Assembly: GCA_018644935.1 (NCBI GenBank)
Contig: JABGPL010000040.1
Span: 1-35,749, forward strand
DNA: 35,749 nucleotides
Source: Calditrichota bacterium
Lineage (GTDB): Bacteria > Electryoneota > AABM5-125-24 > Hatepunaeales > Hatepunaeaceae
Direction of reading: 5' to 3'
Positions 24,357-33,513 of this stretch are shown here, piece by piece. Within the stretch, counting starts at the first letter, position 1. Each line of letters opens with the position of its first letter. Both the position numbers and the translations under genes were made by a program. Below the pieces are notes generated by a model. It was not told the origin of the DNA. It was given only the letters and a program-made list of their open reading frames with translations, and made no database searches.

Positions 24357-26987
24357 TTACTTCAATAACGTAACAAATCGAGATGTCTTGAAATTACCAG
24401 ATTCCATCCGGATGATGTAATTCCCTGACACGACATTTGCAGCCTTCCATGAAATTGAATGCACCCCAGCTTTGTACTCAACATCACTTATCACATCAAC
24501 CAATCTCCCTTCAAGATCGAATACACCGATCATGACATTCGCAGCCTCTGGCAGCCCGAAGTTTAACTGTACTACAGCATTAAACGGATTCGGATATGCT
24601 TCTGACAGGAAGAACTCATCTGGAGTCTGGGTCTCGAACGCTATTTCAAGAACCGACAATCCATCCTTTTCGTAAGCGAGACCTGAACCGGACTTAACGA
24701 CAACGGAGGTTAGATCGAGTTCGATATCATTTCCTGAGTTTACCAATCGTAATGTAAACTCTTCCATGGGCAGCATTCCATCCACTTCTTTTGTTGAGAG
24801 GTCATCTCCCCAGACGGCTAGACCGCAGCGACCCTGGACATCCACAACCCCAGACCCCACCAATCTTCCCGTAGTGGAGAATGCAGAAATATTATCTCCG
24901 CCAGAAACATTTTTACAGAGAATGCCATTAATCAGCACACTCATGTTCTGACCTGTCGGTGTGATCTCCAGATGTGTTTGTGAAGAATGACTTGGCTGGA
25001 TAGAGGCAACTTCCTCACCTTCAGCAGGATACACCAGCACTCCGGCTTGTTCGACCTTGACCTGATACCCCTGTGTTTCCCGCCAGGGAGGCATATTGGA
25101 AAACTCCTCAGAGGGAGCCATAAACCTGCCCAGAGCATCTTTGGCGATTTGCAAATTATCAAGAATAGATGACAGTACGTAATAGTCAGGCGCACCCGCA
25201 TCCAGTTCAAAGGTTGGCAAGTAGGCAACAATGTTCCATTGCCGGTGAAGAGGTATTTCAGTATCGGCAGGAATAGGAATTCCTGAGTAGACCGCCTCAC
25301 ACTCCTCAATGACTTTTATCTGATATCCCTCAGTAGGTTGCCATGTCTCAATATTATTAAAGCCTCCCCAACCGGGGACGTAGAATCGACCAACCTGATC
25401 CTTCATTAACTCAATTCGATGATTATCCTCGTCTACTCGAAGTTGATCGGTCATCAGTATAATATCAGGACCTTCCTCTCCACTCCAAAACTCCTGACCC
25501 GGAACCACATTGATGGAAATTATGTTCCAACCTGCATTCATGGGAACCGACAGCTCTCTTCCCAATCCAACTCCAGTTAGTTCGACATAAGCGAAATCGT
25601 TTTGTGGATCGTTTGTGGTGAAATATATTAGCCCCTCAATTGCACCCAATTCGATAGGTGCAAATGTAACGTTGACTACCGCTTCTTCATCTGGAGTGAT
25701 TGTGATTTCTTCTTCAAAATCAGAGTAAAAATTATCTGATTCAATTTCAATATTAGAAATAATCAGATCGGCTTCCCCAACATTGACGATGGAAAACCCG
25801 AAAGCCTCATCCTCACCAATCACGATTTCCCCAAAGTCGTGATCTTCAGGGTCCACCGCAAACTGAGCTTCTGGTGCAGCGAATGCACTAAGCTCAAATA
25901 CAGAAAATCCGTTATTTACCCAAAAAACCGGCCCATTAATAACGGTAATTTCAACATTATCAATCTCGCTTTGAGCAGAATAATCCCAGAAGCGAAATGA
26001 AATCTCTTCCTCGTTTCTAAATCCCTCAACAACATCTTGAGTTCCTAGGTCATCTCCAAATGCTGACAAGCCAACCGGAAATTCTTCTTCAAAAATACTG
26101 GAGCCCGTACATAGTCCATTCGGAGTAAAGACTCCGATTTCATCGAGTTCTACTAGAAGCTCTTCGTCAAGAAGGGCCTCGGTTATCAAGATAGAATGAT
26201 TATCAGCAGTAATTTCCCACTCAAAATGAGGTTCCTGGTTACCAATGCCGATTCCGCTCAGGTGAACTTCAAACGGTTCTTCAATCTCGTCACAAATAAC
26301 ATTAAACGTAGCCAGTTTCTCACCCGGAGATTGAGGAGCAAATCCGACAAATATATTCACATCTTCACCAACAGCGATTACAAATCCTTCTTCGAACTCA
26401 TGCCAGAATTCCTCTGCATCTGCACCTGTGAAGAACATATTACTAATGGTGCAGTCCTCCTGTCCGATATTGGCAACATTGAACCTAATCGCTATCCTTT
26501 GACCAACCTCAACATCAGGCATGCGATATTCCAAGATTTCGAATTGTAATAGGTGATCAACCTCCTCCACGACAGCTGTAAGATTTACGACTACAAAGCC
26601 ATTCGCCACCCACCTGCCATCACCTTGTATATATTCAGCGTCAGCTACAAATTCCTCTTCAGCGGAACTGTCCCAAAATCTGAAACTTAAAGGTTCATTA
26701 ATATGAAAAGCAATATTTTCGCCTTCATCCGCCCCCCAAGCCGCTATGCCAATAGGTTCATCAGGAAAATCTTCAGGGATTACTGTTGACCCCGCACATA
26801 TACCTCGAGGTGTAAAGACACCAATTTCGTCATCTGCAACGAGACTGTTTCCGTCAATTGCTGCTTCCAGGATTAATATTGACATGTTGGTATCGGTTTG
26901 GTCAAACTCGAAATGTTCTTGAGCTTGAACAGGACAGAAAGACAGGACTGAAAAAAACAGCAGAAATACAACGGTTTTTTTTAACAT
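24357..26987 (-). CDS. Multidomain T9SS surface protein, paralogue of the next gene
   Basis: The start is the ATG at 26987 (MLKKTVVFLLFFSVLSFCPV), with GGAGAAG upstream. A start at 27014 would put nine polar residues before the signal peptide. The roughly 876-residue protein has two copies of a domain of about 130 residues that opens HFEF/HFEW...SILITEA and contains DEIGVFTP(R/N)GxC. Two ASPM-SPD-2-Hydin-like Ig domains follow (the second: DHDFGEIVIGEDEAFGFSIV, ending in TFAPIELGAIEGLIYFTTND). Next are two tandem modules of the type GWNIISINV...EGYQIKV and QWNIVAYLP...QGYQVKV. A domain beginning NMSVLINGILCKNVSGGDNI follows, and a T9SS type A sorting domain ends the chain (AYPNPFNAVVQLNFGLP). 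The role is probably structural or adhesive at the cell surface. Confidence 0.9.
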   Translation of the reverse strand: MLKKTVVFLLFFSVLSFCPVQAQEHFEFDQTDTNMSILILEAAIDGNSLVADDEIGVFTPRGICAGSTVIPEDFPDEPIGIAAWGADEGENIAFHINEPLSFRFWDSSAEEEFVADAEYIQGDGRWVANGFVVVNLTAVVEEVDHLLQFEILEYRMPDVEVGQRIAIRFNVANIGQEDCTISNMFFTGADAEEFWHEFEEGFVIAVGEDVNIFVGFAPQSPGEKLATFNVICDEIEEPFEVHLSGIGIGNQEPHFEWEITADNHSILITEALLDEELLVELDEIGVFTPNGLCTGSSIFEEEFPVGLSAFGDDLGTQDVVEGFRNEEEISFRFWDYSAQSEIDNVEITVINGPVFWVNNGFSVFELSAFAAPEAQFAVDPEDHDFGEIVIGEDEAFGFSIVNVGEADLIISNIEIESDNFYSDFEEEITITPDEEAVVNVTFAPIELGAIEGLIYFTTNDPQNDFAYVELTGVGLGRELSVPMNAGWNIISINVVPGQEFWSGEEGPDIILMTDQLRVDEDNHRIELMKDQVGRFYVPGWGGFNNIETWQPTEGYQIKVIEECEAVYSGIPIPADTEIPLHRQWNIVAYLPTFELDAGAPDYYVLSSILDNLQIAKDALGRFMAPSEEFSNMPPWRETQGYQVKVEQAGVLVYPAEGEEVASIQPSHSSQTHLEITPTGQNMSVLINGILCKNVSGGDNISAFSTTGRLVGSGVVDVQGRCGLAVWGDDLSTKEVDGMLPMEEFTLRLVNSGNDIELDLTSVVVKSGSGLAYEKDGLSVLEIAFETQTPDEFFLSEAYPNPFNAVVQLNFGLPEAANVMIGVFDLEGRLVDVISDVEYKAGVHSISWKAANVVSGNYIIRMESGNFKTSRFVTLLK
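24886..25523. repeat. Near-identical segment, copy 1 of 2
   Basis: This segment matches 27652-28289 at a constant offset of 2766 bases without gaps. I count six mismatches over about 638 bases. It encodes the tandem GW/EGYQVKV modules. Sequence on both sides is clearly more diverged, which points to recent gene conversion or duplication. Confidence 0.85.
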
Positions 26988-27122
26988 ATTCTTCTCCAAA
27001 TCATAAATGTTCAACTTGTAGAAATCCGTGGGATTTTGAACCCGCTAAAGGTTTAAGGAACAATTGCCAAACTGGAACCAACCAGTTCAGCAATTGCACG
27101 GTGTATCTGAATTGTCACCTAT

Positions 27123-29759
27123 CTATTTCAGCAATGTCACAAGTTGGGAAGTCTTAAAATTACCCGACTCCATCCGGATGAGGTAACTCCCTGAAACGAC
27201 ATTAACCGCATTCCAGGAAATTGAATGCAACCCAGCTTTGTATTCAACATCACTTATCACATCAACCAATCTCCCTTGAAGGTCAAAAACGTTGATCATA
27301 ACGTTCGCAGCTTCAGGTAGTCCGAAGTTTAACTGCACAACTGCGTTAAACGGATTCGGATATGCTTCAGACAAGAAATACTTGTCTGGAGTATGGGTTT
27401 CAAAAGCTATCTCAAGAACGGACAATCCGTCTTTCTCGTACACAAGACCTGAACCGGATTTAACGACAATGGAGGTTAGATCGAGTTCGATATCATTTCC
27501 TGAGTTCACCAACCTTAAAGTAAACTCTTCCCCGGGCAGCATTCCATCCACTTCTTTTGTTGAGAGGTCATCTCCCCAGACGGCGAGACCGCAACGACCC
27601 TGATCATCTACAACTCCGGAGCCCACCAATCTTCCCATAGTGGAGAATGCTGAAATATTATCTCCGCCAGAAACATTTTTACAGAGAATGCCATTAATCA
27701 GCACACTCATGTTCTGACCTGTCGGTGTGATCTCCAGATGTGTTTGTGAAGAATGACTTGGCTGGATAGAGGCAACTTCCTCATCTTCAACAGGATACAC
27801 CAGCACTCCGGCTTGTTCGACCTTGACCTGATACCCCTGTGTTTCCCGCCAGGGAGGCATATTGGAAAACTCCTCAGAGGGAGCCATAAACCTGCCCAGA
27901 GCATCTTTGGCGATTTGCAAATTATCAAGAATAGATGACAGTACGTAATAGTCAGGCGCACCCGCATCCAGTTCAAAGGTTGGCAAGTAGGCAACAATGT
28001 TCCATTGCCGGTGGAGAGGTATTTCAGTATCGGCAGGAATAGGAATTCCTGAGTAGACCGCCTCACACTCCTCAATGACTTTTATCTGATATCCCTCAGT
28101 AGGTTGCCATGTCTCAATATTATTAAAGCCTCCCCAACCGGGGACGTAGAATCGACCAAACTGATCCTTCATTAACTCAATCCGATGATTATCCTCGTCT
28201 ACTCGAAGTTGATCGGTCATCAGTATAATATCAGGACCTTCCTCTCCACTCCAAAACTCCTGACCCGGAACCACATTGATGGAAATTATATTCCAACCTG
28301 CCGTCATAGGAACGGTCAGCTCTCTTCCAAGTCCAGTTCCAGTTAACTCTACATAGATGAACTCGTTTTGTGGGTCGTTTGTGGTGAAATATATCAGTCC
28401 TTCGACCGCACCGAGTTCAATTGGGGCAAAAGTGATGTTTACTACTGCTTCTTCCCCAGGAGTGATTGTTATTCCTTCTTCAAAATCAGAGTAAAAATTA
28501 TCCGATTCAATCGCAATATCAGAAATAATTAAATCAGCTTCACCAACATTTCCGACTGTAAACCCGAAAACCTCATCCTCACCGATCACAATTTCCCCAA
28601 AGTCATGATCGCCGGGATCAACTGCAAATTCAGGTTCTGGTGCAGCGAATGCCGCGAGTTCAACCACTAAGAATCCATTTGCAGCATATACAAGATCCCC
28701 ATTAACCGCATTAGCTTCAACAACTTCAATTTCTAATTGTTGCGAGAAATCCCAGTAGTGAAAACTTAGGTCTTCTCCTGCTCTGAATCCGTTGGGAGGC
28801 TGCTCACCTTGTTCTGCTCCCCATGCAGCTAATCCGACTGGAAAATCTTCATCTAAAATTCTGCCACCAGCGCATAAACCAGCAGGAGTAAAAACACCGA
28901 TTTCATCGCCATTTACCAGCAACTCTTCATCAAGAAAAGCTTCTGTTACAATAATTGATTGATTAGCATCGGTTAAAGCCCACTCAAAGTGAGGTTCCTG
29001 ATTTCCAATGGCCTCACCACGTAAATCAATTCCAATTGGTTCTTCAATTTCAGCGCATACGATATTCAAGGTTGCAAGCTTTTCACCAGGTGATTGAGGG
29101 GCAAATGTTATGACAATATCCGCTTCTTCATCCGGTTCTAATACAAACTCCCCTTCAAAGTCATGTCCGAAATCTTCGGCACCCTCCCCTTCAATGAACA
29201 CATTACTAATGGTGCAGTCTTCCTCACCTTCATTTACGATACTCACTATAAATTCCTCAATCTCACCAACCTCCAATTCGGCTTCGATTGACATAGGATC
29301 GCAGACTAAAACGAAATTACCTCCACCCCCTCCACCCATTATTGCTGTCAGATGGATGACGGCAAAACCATTTGGTTGCCATAATCTCTCACCAACATCA
29401 AAATTTACATCAGATTCATATTCAGTCTCTGTGGATAAATCCCAAATTCTAAATGCCATCGGTTGATTTCGCAGGAATCCATTGTTTTGACCCTGTTCAG
29501 ATCCCCATGCAGCAAGGCCTGCGGCGTCTCCATTGGCGAAATCTTCATTGATAAGAACACCACCGGCACATAAGTTGTTCTCTGTAAAGACACCTATTTC
29601 ATCGCCTTCAGCCAGAGGATCACCCTCAATTGTGGCGGTGAGGATAAGTATTGACATGGTAACATCTGTGATTTCAAACTCGAAATGTTCTTGGGCTTGA
29701 ACGGAACTGAAAGATAGGACAGCAAAAAACAGCAGAAATACAACAGTTGGTTTAAACAT
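27123..29759 (-). CDS. Multidomain T9SS surface protein, tandem paralogue
   Basis: The product is 878 residues, with the start at 29759 (MFKPTVVFLLFFAVLSFSSV) and the same GGAGAAG leader as its neighbour. The domain order is identical: two HFEF/HFEW...DEIGVFTP domains, Hydin-like Ig domains, two tandem GW/EGYQVKV modules, the NMSVLINGILCKN domain, and a T9SS type A sorting domain ending FKTSQLVTLLK. It differs by a Gly run (GGGGGG) near residue 145 and diverged N-terminal domains (for example GFLRNQPMAF for NEPLSF). Only 135 bases separate it from the neighbouring start, with no strong terminator between them, so the two could be cotranscribed from upstream of 29759. Diverged display domains on a homogenised core suggest surface variation. 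Confidence 0.9.
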   Translation of the reverse strand: MFKPTVVFLLFFAVLSFSSVQAQEHFEFEITDVTMSILILTATIEGDPLAEGDEIGVFTENNLCAGGVLINEDFANGDAAGLAAWGSEQGQNNGFLRNQPMAFRIWDLSTETEYESDVNFDVGERLWQPNGFAVIHLTAIMGGGGGGNFVLVCDPMSIEAELEVGEIEEFIVSIVNEGEEDCTISNVFIEGEGAEDFGHDFEGEFVLEPDEEADIVITFAPQSPGEKLATLNIVCAEIEEPIGIDLRGEAIGNQEPHFEWALTDANQSIIVTEAFLDEELLVNGDEIGVFTPAGLCAGGRILDEDFPVGLAAWGAEQGEQPPNGFRAGEDLSFHYWDFSQQLEIEVVEANAVNGDLVYAANGFLVVELAAFAAPEPEFAVDPGDHDFGEIVIGEDEVFGFTVGNVGEADLIISDIAIESDNFYSDFEEGITITPGEEAVVNITFAPIELGAVEGLIYFTTNDPQNEFIYVELTGTGLGRELTVPMTAGWNIISINVVPGQEFWSGEEGPDIILMTDQLRVDEDNHRIELMKDQFGRFYVPGWGGFNNIETWQPTEGYQIKVIEECEAVYSGIPIPADTEIPLHRQWNIVAYLPTFELDAGAPDYYVLSSILDNLQIAKDALGRFMAPSEEFSNMPPWRETQGYQVKVEQAGVLVYPVEDEEVASIQPSHSSQTHLEITPTGQNMSVLINGILCKNVSGGDNISAFSTMGRLVGSGVVDDQGRCGLAVWGDDLSTKEVDGMLPGEEFTLRLVNSGNDIELDLTSIVVKSGSGLVYEKDGLSVLEIAFETHTPDKYFLSEAYPNPFNAVVQLNFGLPEAANVMINVFDLQGRLVDVISDVEYKAGLHSISWNAVNVVSGSYLIRMESGNFKTSQLVTLLK
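27652..28289. repeat. Near-identical segment, copy 2 of 2
   Basis: This is the partner of 24886-25523. The visible amino-acid changes are AEGEEVA to VEDEEVA and KDQVGRF to KDQFGRF. Other differences are silent. Confidence 0.85.
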
Positions 29760-29801
29760 CTTCTTCTCCTGGTCATAAATTGTGTTGATCTGCGGATATT
29801 G

Positions 29802-29871
29802 GCGAGCATCTTTGCTCGCATGGGGTTTAATTGGAGTTAGTTTAATTTTTAACCTGCTACGGACAGGTTAA
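29802..29871. repeat. Two hairpins in the gap before the DinB-like gene
   Basis: GCGAGCA (29802-29808) pairs with TGCTCGC (29813-29819) across TCTT. TTAACCTG (29849-29856) pairs with CAGGTTAA (29864-29871). Neither has a T run. They resemble the other extragenic palindromes of the window. Confidence 0.4.
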
Positions 29872-29983
29872 GTAAATATAAGTACCTTTGGCGTCAAACT
29901 CAACACAATAGCACCTACTTTATTAAAAACTGCTCTTGAATTTCGGTTGATGTTTGGGATAGTGATTATCGTGGATTAAGTTA

Positions 29984-30014
29984 CCTCTATTGAACACTAA
30001 GAAATTAATAGAGG
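29984..30014 (+). promoter_or_regulatory. Hairpin covering the ribosome binding site of the DinB-like gene
   Basis: CCTCTATT (29984-29991) is fully complementary to AATAGAGG (30007-30014). The right arm contains the GAGG Shine-Dalgarno sequence, 7 bases before the ATG at 30022. If transcribed from upstream, the stem would hide the ribosome binding site and could regulate translation. Confidence 0.4.
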
Positions 30015-30021
30015 ATTACTC

Positions 30022-30519
30022 ATGCTTTCAAAAACTGACTTACTCGAAGCGATACTTCAGGAGTGCGACATTTGCATTCACCTTTATGGGAAGATTCCCG
30101 AAGGAGGGCTTGAGTATCGGCCTTCGTCGGAGCAGAGAAACACTCTGGAGCTGCTCAGGTATATCTCATTTTGTGGACTTGGGTTTGCCAGTGCGATGAT
30201 TGATGGATCATGGGAAGGTTACTCCGAGATAGCCGGTAAGGCGGAGATGCTTGAACCAGACAATTTCCCTGCTGCAATGGAAGAACAGAAAAAAAGATTG
30301 TCCGAGGTTTTTAATAATCTCTCAGATGAAGATTTTGCTGACAAAGAAGCAACTCTGCCCTGGGGTAATACGGTGAAGCTCTGCCGGGCTCTGCTCGACA
30401 TTTCATATCGGGTTCTCTCCGGATACCGCATGCAGCTTTTCCTCTATGTTAAAGCAGCCGGAAATCACGATATTGGGACACCAAATTGCTGGGCGGGTGC
30501 GGATGCGCAGATGGAGTAA
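30022..30519 (+). CDS. DinB-superfamily protein
   Basis: The 165-residue product is predicted to be all-helical and cytoplasmic. It has SEQRNTLELLRYISFCGLGF near residues 35-54 and a C-terminal helix ALLDISYRVLSGYRMQLFLY, then GTPNCWAGADA. The GYRMQLFLY(L/V)KA...WAG(V/A)D ending and size match DinB-like four-helix-bundle proteins, many of which are metal-dependent thiol S-transferases or uncharacterised. A full metal-binding His triad is not obvious: I see H20 and a C-terminal H but not the usual spacing. Activity therefore cannot be assumed. GAGG is 7 bases before the ATG. It is separated from the CoA-binding gene by 130 bases with a hairpin. Confidence 0.78.
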   Translation: MLSKTDLLEAILQECDICIHLYGKIPEGGLEYRPSSEQRNTLELLRYISFCGLGFASAMIDGSWEGYSEIAGKAEMLEPDNFPAAMEEQKKRLSEVFNNLSDEDFADKEATLPWGNTVKLCRALLDISYRVLSGYRMQLFLYVKAAGNHDIGTPNCWAGADAQME

Positions 30520-30532
30520 GAGAGAACAGTAG

Positions 30533-30552
30533 CACACGCCTCTGTGCGTGTG
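30533..30552. repeat. Palindrome CACACGC-CTCTGT-GCGTGTG
   Basis: This perfect 7-bp stem lies 13 bases after the DinB-like stop codon. About 45 bases on, ATACG...CGTAT (30570-30592) forms another stem whose opposite strand has a CTCTGT in its loop. The shared loop with different arms suggests one repeat family. It could also end the DinB-like transcript. Confidence 0.45.
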
Positions 30553-30649
30553 TAATCCTCCCTGATGGGAAAACATATATTGATACGCAGACAGAGACGT
30601 ATACGCTACTGATCAGTAGTAGTAAAATTTTGAACCTGGAAACAAAAAA

Positions 30650-31126
30650 ATGCTAAAACAAAATTTGTCCGACATCAAAGGATTTCTCGAACACAAAAGA
30701 CTGGCTATGATTGGTGTTTCGAGAAACAAGAAGCACTTCAGCCGCAATTTAATGGCTGGCATGATCAAAGCTGGATATGATATAATCCCCGTCAACCACT
30801 ATGGCGATGAACTTGACGGTCAGCAAAGTGTAACAAAAATAAGCAAAATCGATCCTCCCATTGATAGCGTAATTATCATGTTGAAAAAAGAACTGGCTTT
30901 AAATGCTCTCCGGGATTGCAACCGAGCCGGTGTGAAGAACGCATGGATTTATGGTATGCGAGGATCGGCAGATGTTGACCAGAAAGCCATTGATTTCTGC
31001 GAGCAGCACGCCATCAACCTCGTCGCTGGATATTGCCCTTACATGTTTATGGAAAAGTCCGGTCTGCCACACAGAATCCACGGATTAATTTGGAAAGTTA
31101 TAGGTTTATATCCAGTTAAAAATTGA
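30650..31126 (+). CDS. CoA-binding domain protein
   Basis: This 158-residue protein matches the CoA_binding_2 Rossmann-like domain (YccU type). LAMIGVSRNKKHFSRNLMAG at residues 18-37 contains the nucleotide-binding loop. GYDIIPVNHYGDELDG at 42-57 has the usual strand 2 and PVN motif. IDSVIIMLKKE and NAWIYGMRGSADV are the later strands. The C-terminal YCPYMFMEKSGLPHRIHGLI replaces the more common GxCPM ending. Such proteins bind CoA or acyl-CoA and are otherwise poorly characterised. GGAAAC precedes the ATG. No partner gene is evident. Confidence 0.88.
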   Translation: MLKQNLSDIKGFLEHKRLAMIGVSRNKKHFSRNLMAGMIKAGYDIIPVNHYGDELDGQQSVTKISKIDPPIDSVIIMLKKELALNALRDCNRAGVKNAWIYGMRGSADVDQKAIDFCEQHAINLVAGYCPYMFMEKSGLPHRIHGLIWKVIGLYPVKN

Positions 31127-31354
31127 TTATCGCTGTTGATTGTTGAAATGTCTCACTTCTTCTCAGATTTTTCAGATATTACCTATATTTTAAAATATAA
31201 AATACCTCCACTTCGTAAAACATCTAAGACTTAACCGCCTGTCGTTACTTTCATCTGGTAAGATGCTGTACTGTCCTACTTAAACGATCTCATCTAAATG
31301 CAATGAACGCCGGGATGTTACTCAACACAAGCCGACTTACAAAATGGAGCTTTT

Positions 31355-33439
31355 ATGCTTAAGTTTTACGATTTTCTCAAGAACTCAATGTCTAAGATTG
31401 TTATTCCGATGTTAATGATTGCTATAATCCTCATTACATTGTCCTCAAAAGCAGATGCATACCCTCGAAAAGTGTTGTTTGAAGATTTCACATCGACAAC
31501 ATGTCCACCTTGTGCTGCCTTCGCGGCTGACCTTGAACGGGCACTTGAGCAAGTTGGGGATGATGTGGTTCCTATTGGCATGCACATGAGTTGGCCAGCA
31601 CCTGGCAACGATCCTTGGTATCTTGATAACCCGGCTGACAACAATGGCAGACGAGGCTATTATGGTGTTGGTGGTATACCCATGTTCTTCATTGATGGAG
31701 TGCAGTATAATGGATCGCGTTCCATAGGGGCTATAACAAATGCTATTAATCAACGGGCACAGGTAAATGCGCCGATAGCTCTCGAAATTGAAGGCTCCTT
31801 TATAAATGGTAACCTCGTTGTAGATGCGACCGTTACATCAGAAGATAACCTGCAAAATCTGACCCTGGAAGTTGCAATTGTTGAGGAATACATGTACTAT
31901 GCTGGTGCTACCCAACAGCGTGATCACTATGACAGCATGGTGAAAATGGTGCCGGACTTTCGAGGCACTTCCTTTAACATCAGTGCCGATGAAACACAAG
32001 AATTTCACCTTGAGTTGGACATGGATGGTGTTGGCTGGCATGAACTCGATGTAAGTAACCTCATACTTATTGCATTTGTGCAGGGTTCAAACCACACGGT
32101 ATACCAATCACAGAATCGATTTTTCCCGGCTATTCAAGTTCTGAATTGGGATGTTGTTGACGAGATTGATGGGGATGGTGATGGTCGTGCTGAGCCCGGT
32201 GAAACAGCCGGTTTAGTTATTACTGTTGAAAACGGTCCAAATCGCGGTTCAATCGAAAATGTGACAATGTCTGTCGTTTGTGAAGATGAACAGATTGAAA
32301 TTATCTCCAACGACTTTTTCATTGAGAACATTGACGGCGATGAATCTGCAAGTAATGTAGATTCCCCATTCCAATTTCGTGTATCTGAGGATTTGATCCC
32401 GCATCCGGTGACATTTTCTGTTGAATTGACAGATGAGGATGGTGGCGTTCTAACCGGAGGTGATTTTACATTTACTGTTGGCTGGACTCCATTTTTGGTT
32501 ATAGATGCTGCAAACGACCGGATCGCAACCGATGCCTTAATGGAAAATTTTGACACCGATGAACTGCCTTTTGTCGATAGATTTGTTCACTCTGAAGAAA
32601 ATGCGATTTCATTCGAAACTATTGTAAACTATCCCGCAATTCTCTGGCACACATTCAATCAACGGAGTCCTGTAATAACAGAAGAAGAGGAAGCTGCGGT
32701 TATGGAATATCTTGATCAGGGTGGTCTTGTGGTATTCAGTAGCATGTCATTTGTTATGGACAGATCAGGGAGCCCTTTGATGAGCGAGTATTTCGGTGCA
32801 GAATTGCATAACGAAACCACTGCACAGAAACGGGTAAGAGGAGTTGAAGGTGACCAGCATTTTAACGGTGATTACTACATTGCCGGTGGTGATGGAAGAA
32901 ACGGCGGTGCGGGAGATCCATCCTACAATCCGACAATCAACGCCCTTGAAGGATCAAGAGTTGTTCTTGAAAGATCTCACAACGGACAGCAATACGGACC
33001 TGCAGGTGTGGTTCATACAACTGAAAACTATCGAACCTTGCTGTTGTCATTCCCGATAGAATCCGTTGAAGGTCATTTGGGCAGTAATCCCAGAAGTGAC
33101 TTGATAAACGCAATTTGGGACTGGAGTATTAATCCTAACAGCTCACCATTTGAAGAAAAGCCGACTCCAGAAATTTTCAGCCTTGATCCGGCATTCCCAA
33201 ATCCGTTTAATTCGCAGTTCGTTGCTCCGTTTTCGCTGAGTAAACCAGGGCACGTTTCCCTGACATTGTTTGATATGTCAGGCGCGGAAGTTTCCCAACT
33301 GGTCAGCGGAAATTTCACAGCGGGTAACCATCGCGCAGTATTTAATGCTGGTAACTCTGCCATATCGAGCGGAATCTATTTCCTGCAGTTGGAATCGAAC
33401 AATCAGGTAACCGGGCAGAAGATACTCTATCTGAGGTAA
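31355..33439 (+). CDS. Omp28-like secreted protein with CPPC thioredoxin-fold motif and T9SS sorting domain
   Basis: The 694-residue product starts at the ATG at 31355, with GGAG 5 bases upstream. The signal segment is IVIPMLMIAIILITLSS, ending near ADA-Y. LFEDFTSTTCPPCAAFAADL (residues 41-60) has a CxxC active-site motif typical of thioredoxin-fold Omp28-related proteins. PMFFIDGVQYNGS contains the conserved Pro before a strand that faces the CxxC. The middle is beta-rich: a CARDB/Hydin-like stretch with DGDGDGRAEPGETAG, then an ATPase-free Rossmann-like domain (EYLDQGGLVVFSSMSFVMD). The C-terminus is a T9SS domain with FPNPFN instead of YPNPFN. It may act in surface redox or adhesion. A strong terminator follows. 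Confidence 0.88.
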   Translation: MLKFYDFLKNSMSKIVIPMLMIAIILITLSSKADAYPRKVLFEDFTSTTCPPCAAFAADLERALEQVGDDVVPIGMHMSWPAPGNDPWYLDNPADNNGRRGYYGVGGIPMFFIDGVQYNGSRSIGAITNAINQRAQVNAPIALEIEGSFINGNLVVDATVTSEDNLQNLTLEVAIVEEYMYYAGATQQRDHYDSMVKMVPDFRGTSFNISADETQEFHLELDMDGVGWHELDVSNLILIAFVQGSNHTVYQSQNRFFPAIQVLNWDVVDEIDGDGDGRAEPGETAGLVITVENGPNRGSIENVTMSVVCEDEQIEIISNDFFIENIDGDESASNVDSPFQFRVSEDLIPHPVTFSVELTDEDGGVLTGGDFTFTVGWTPFLVIDAANDRIATDALMENFDTDELPFVDRFVHSEENAISFETIVNYPAILWHTFNQRSPVITEEEEAAVMEYLDQGGLVVFSSMSFVMDRSGSPLMSEYFGAELHNETTAQKRVRGVEGDQHFNGDYYIAGGDGRNGGAGDPSYNPTINALEGSRVVLERSHNGQQYGPAGVVHTTENYRTLLLSFPIESVEGHLGSNPRSDLINAIWDWSINPNSSPFEEKPTPEIFSLDPAFPNPFNSQFVAPFSLSKPGHVSLTLFDMSGAEVSQLVSGNFTAGNHRAVFNAGNSAISSGIYFLQLESNNQVTGQKILYLR

Positions 33440-33466
33440 CTTTTCGGTAATCAGGTTAAGTGGTAC

Positions 33467-33507
33467 TACAGCGGGTCGGTTTTAATCGTCCCGCTGTATT
33501 TTTTTTT
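33467..33507 (+). terminator. Rho-independent terminator
   Basis: TACAGCGGG (33467-33475) pairs perfectly with CCCGCTGTA (33490-33498) and is followed directly by nine T (33499-33507). It lies 27 bases after the Omp28-like stop codon. It is the clearest intrinsic terminator in the window. Confidence 0.9.
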
Positions 33508-33513
33508 GGTTGA

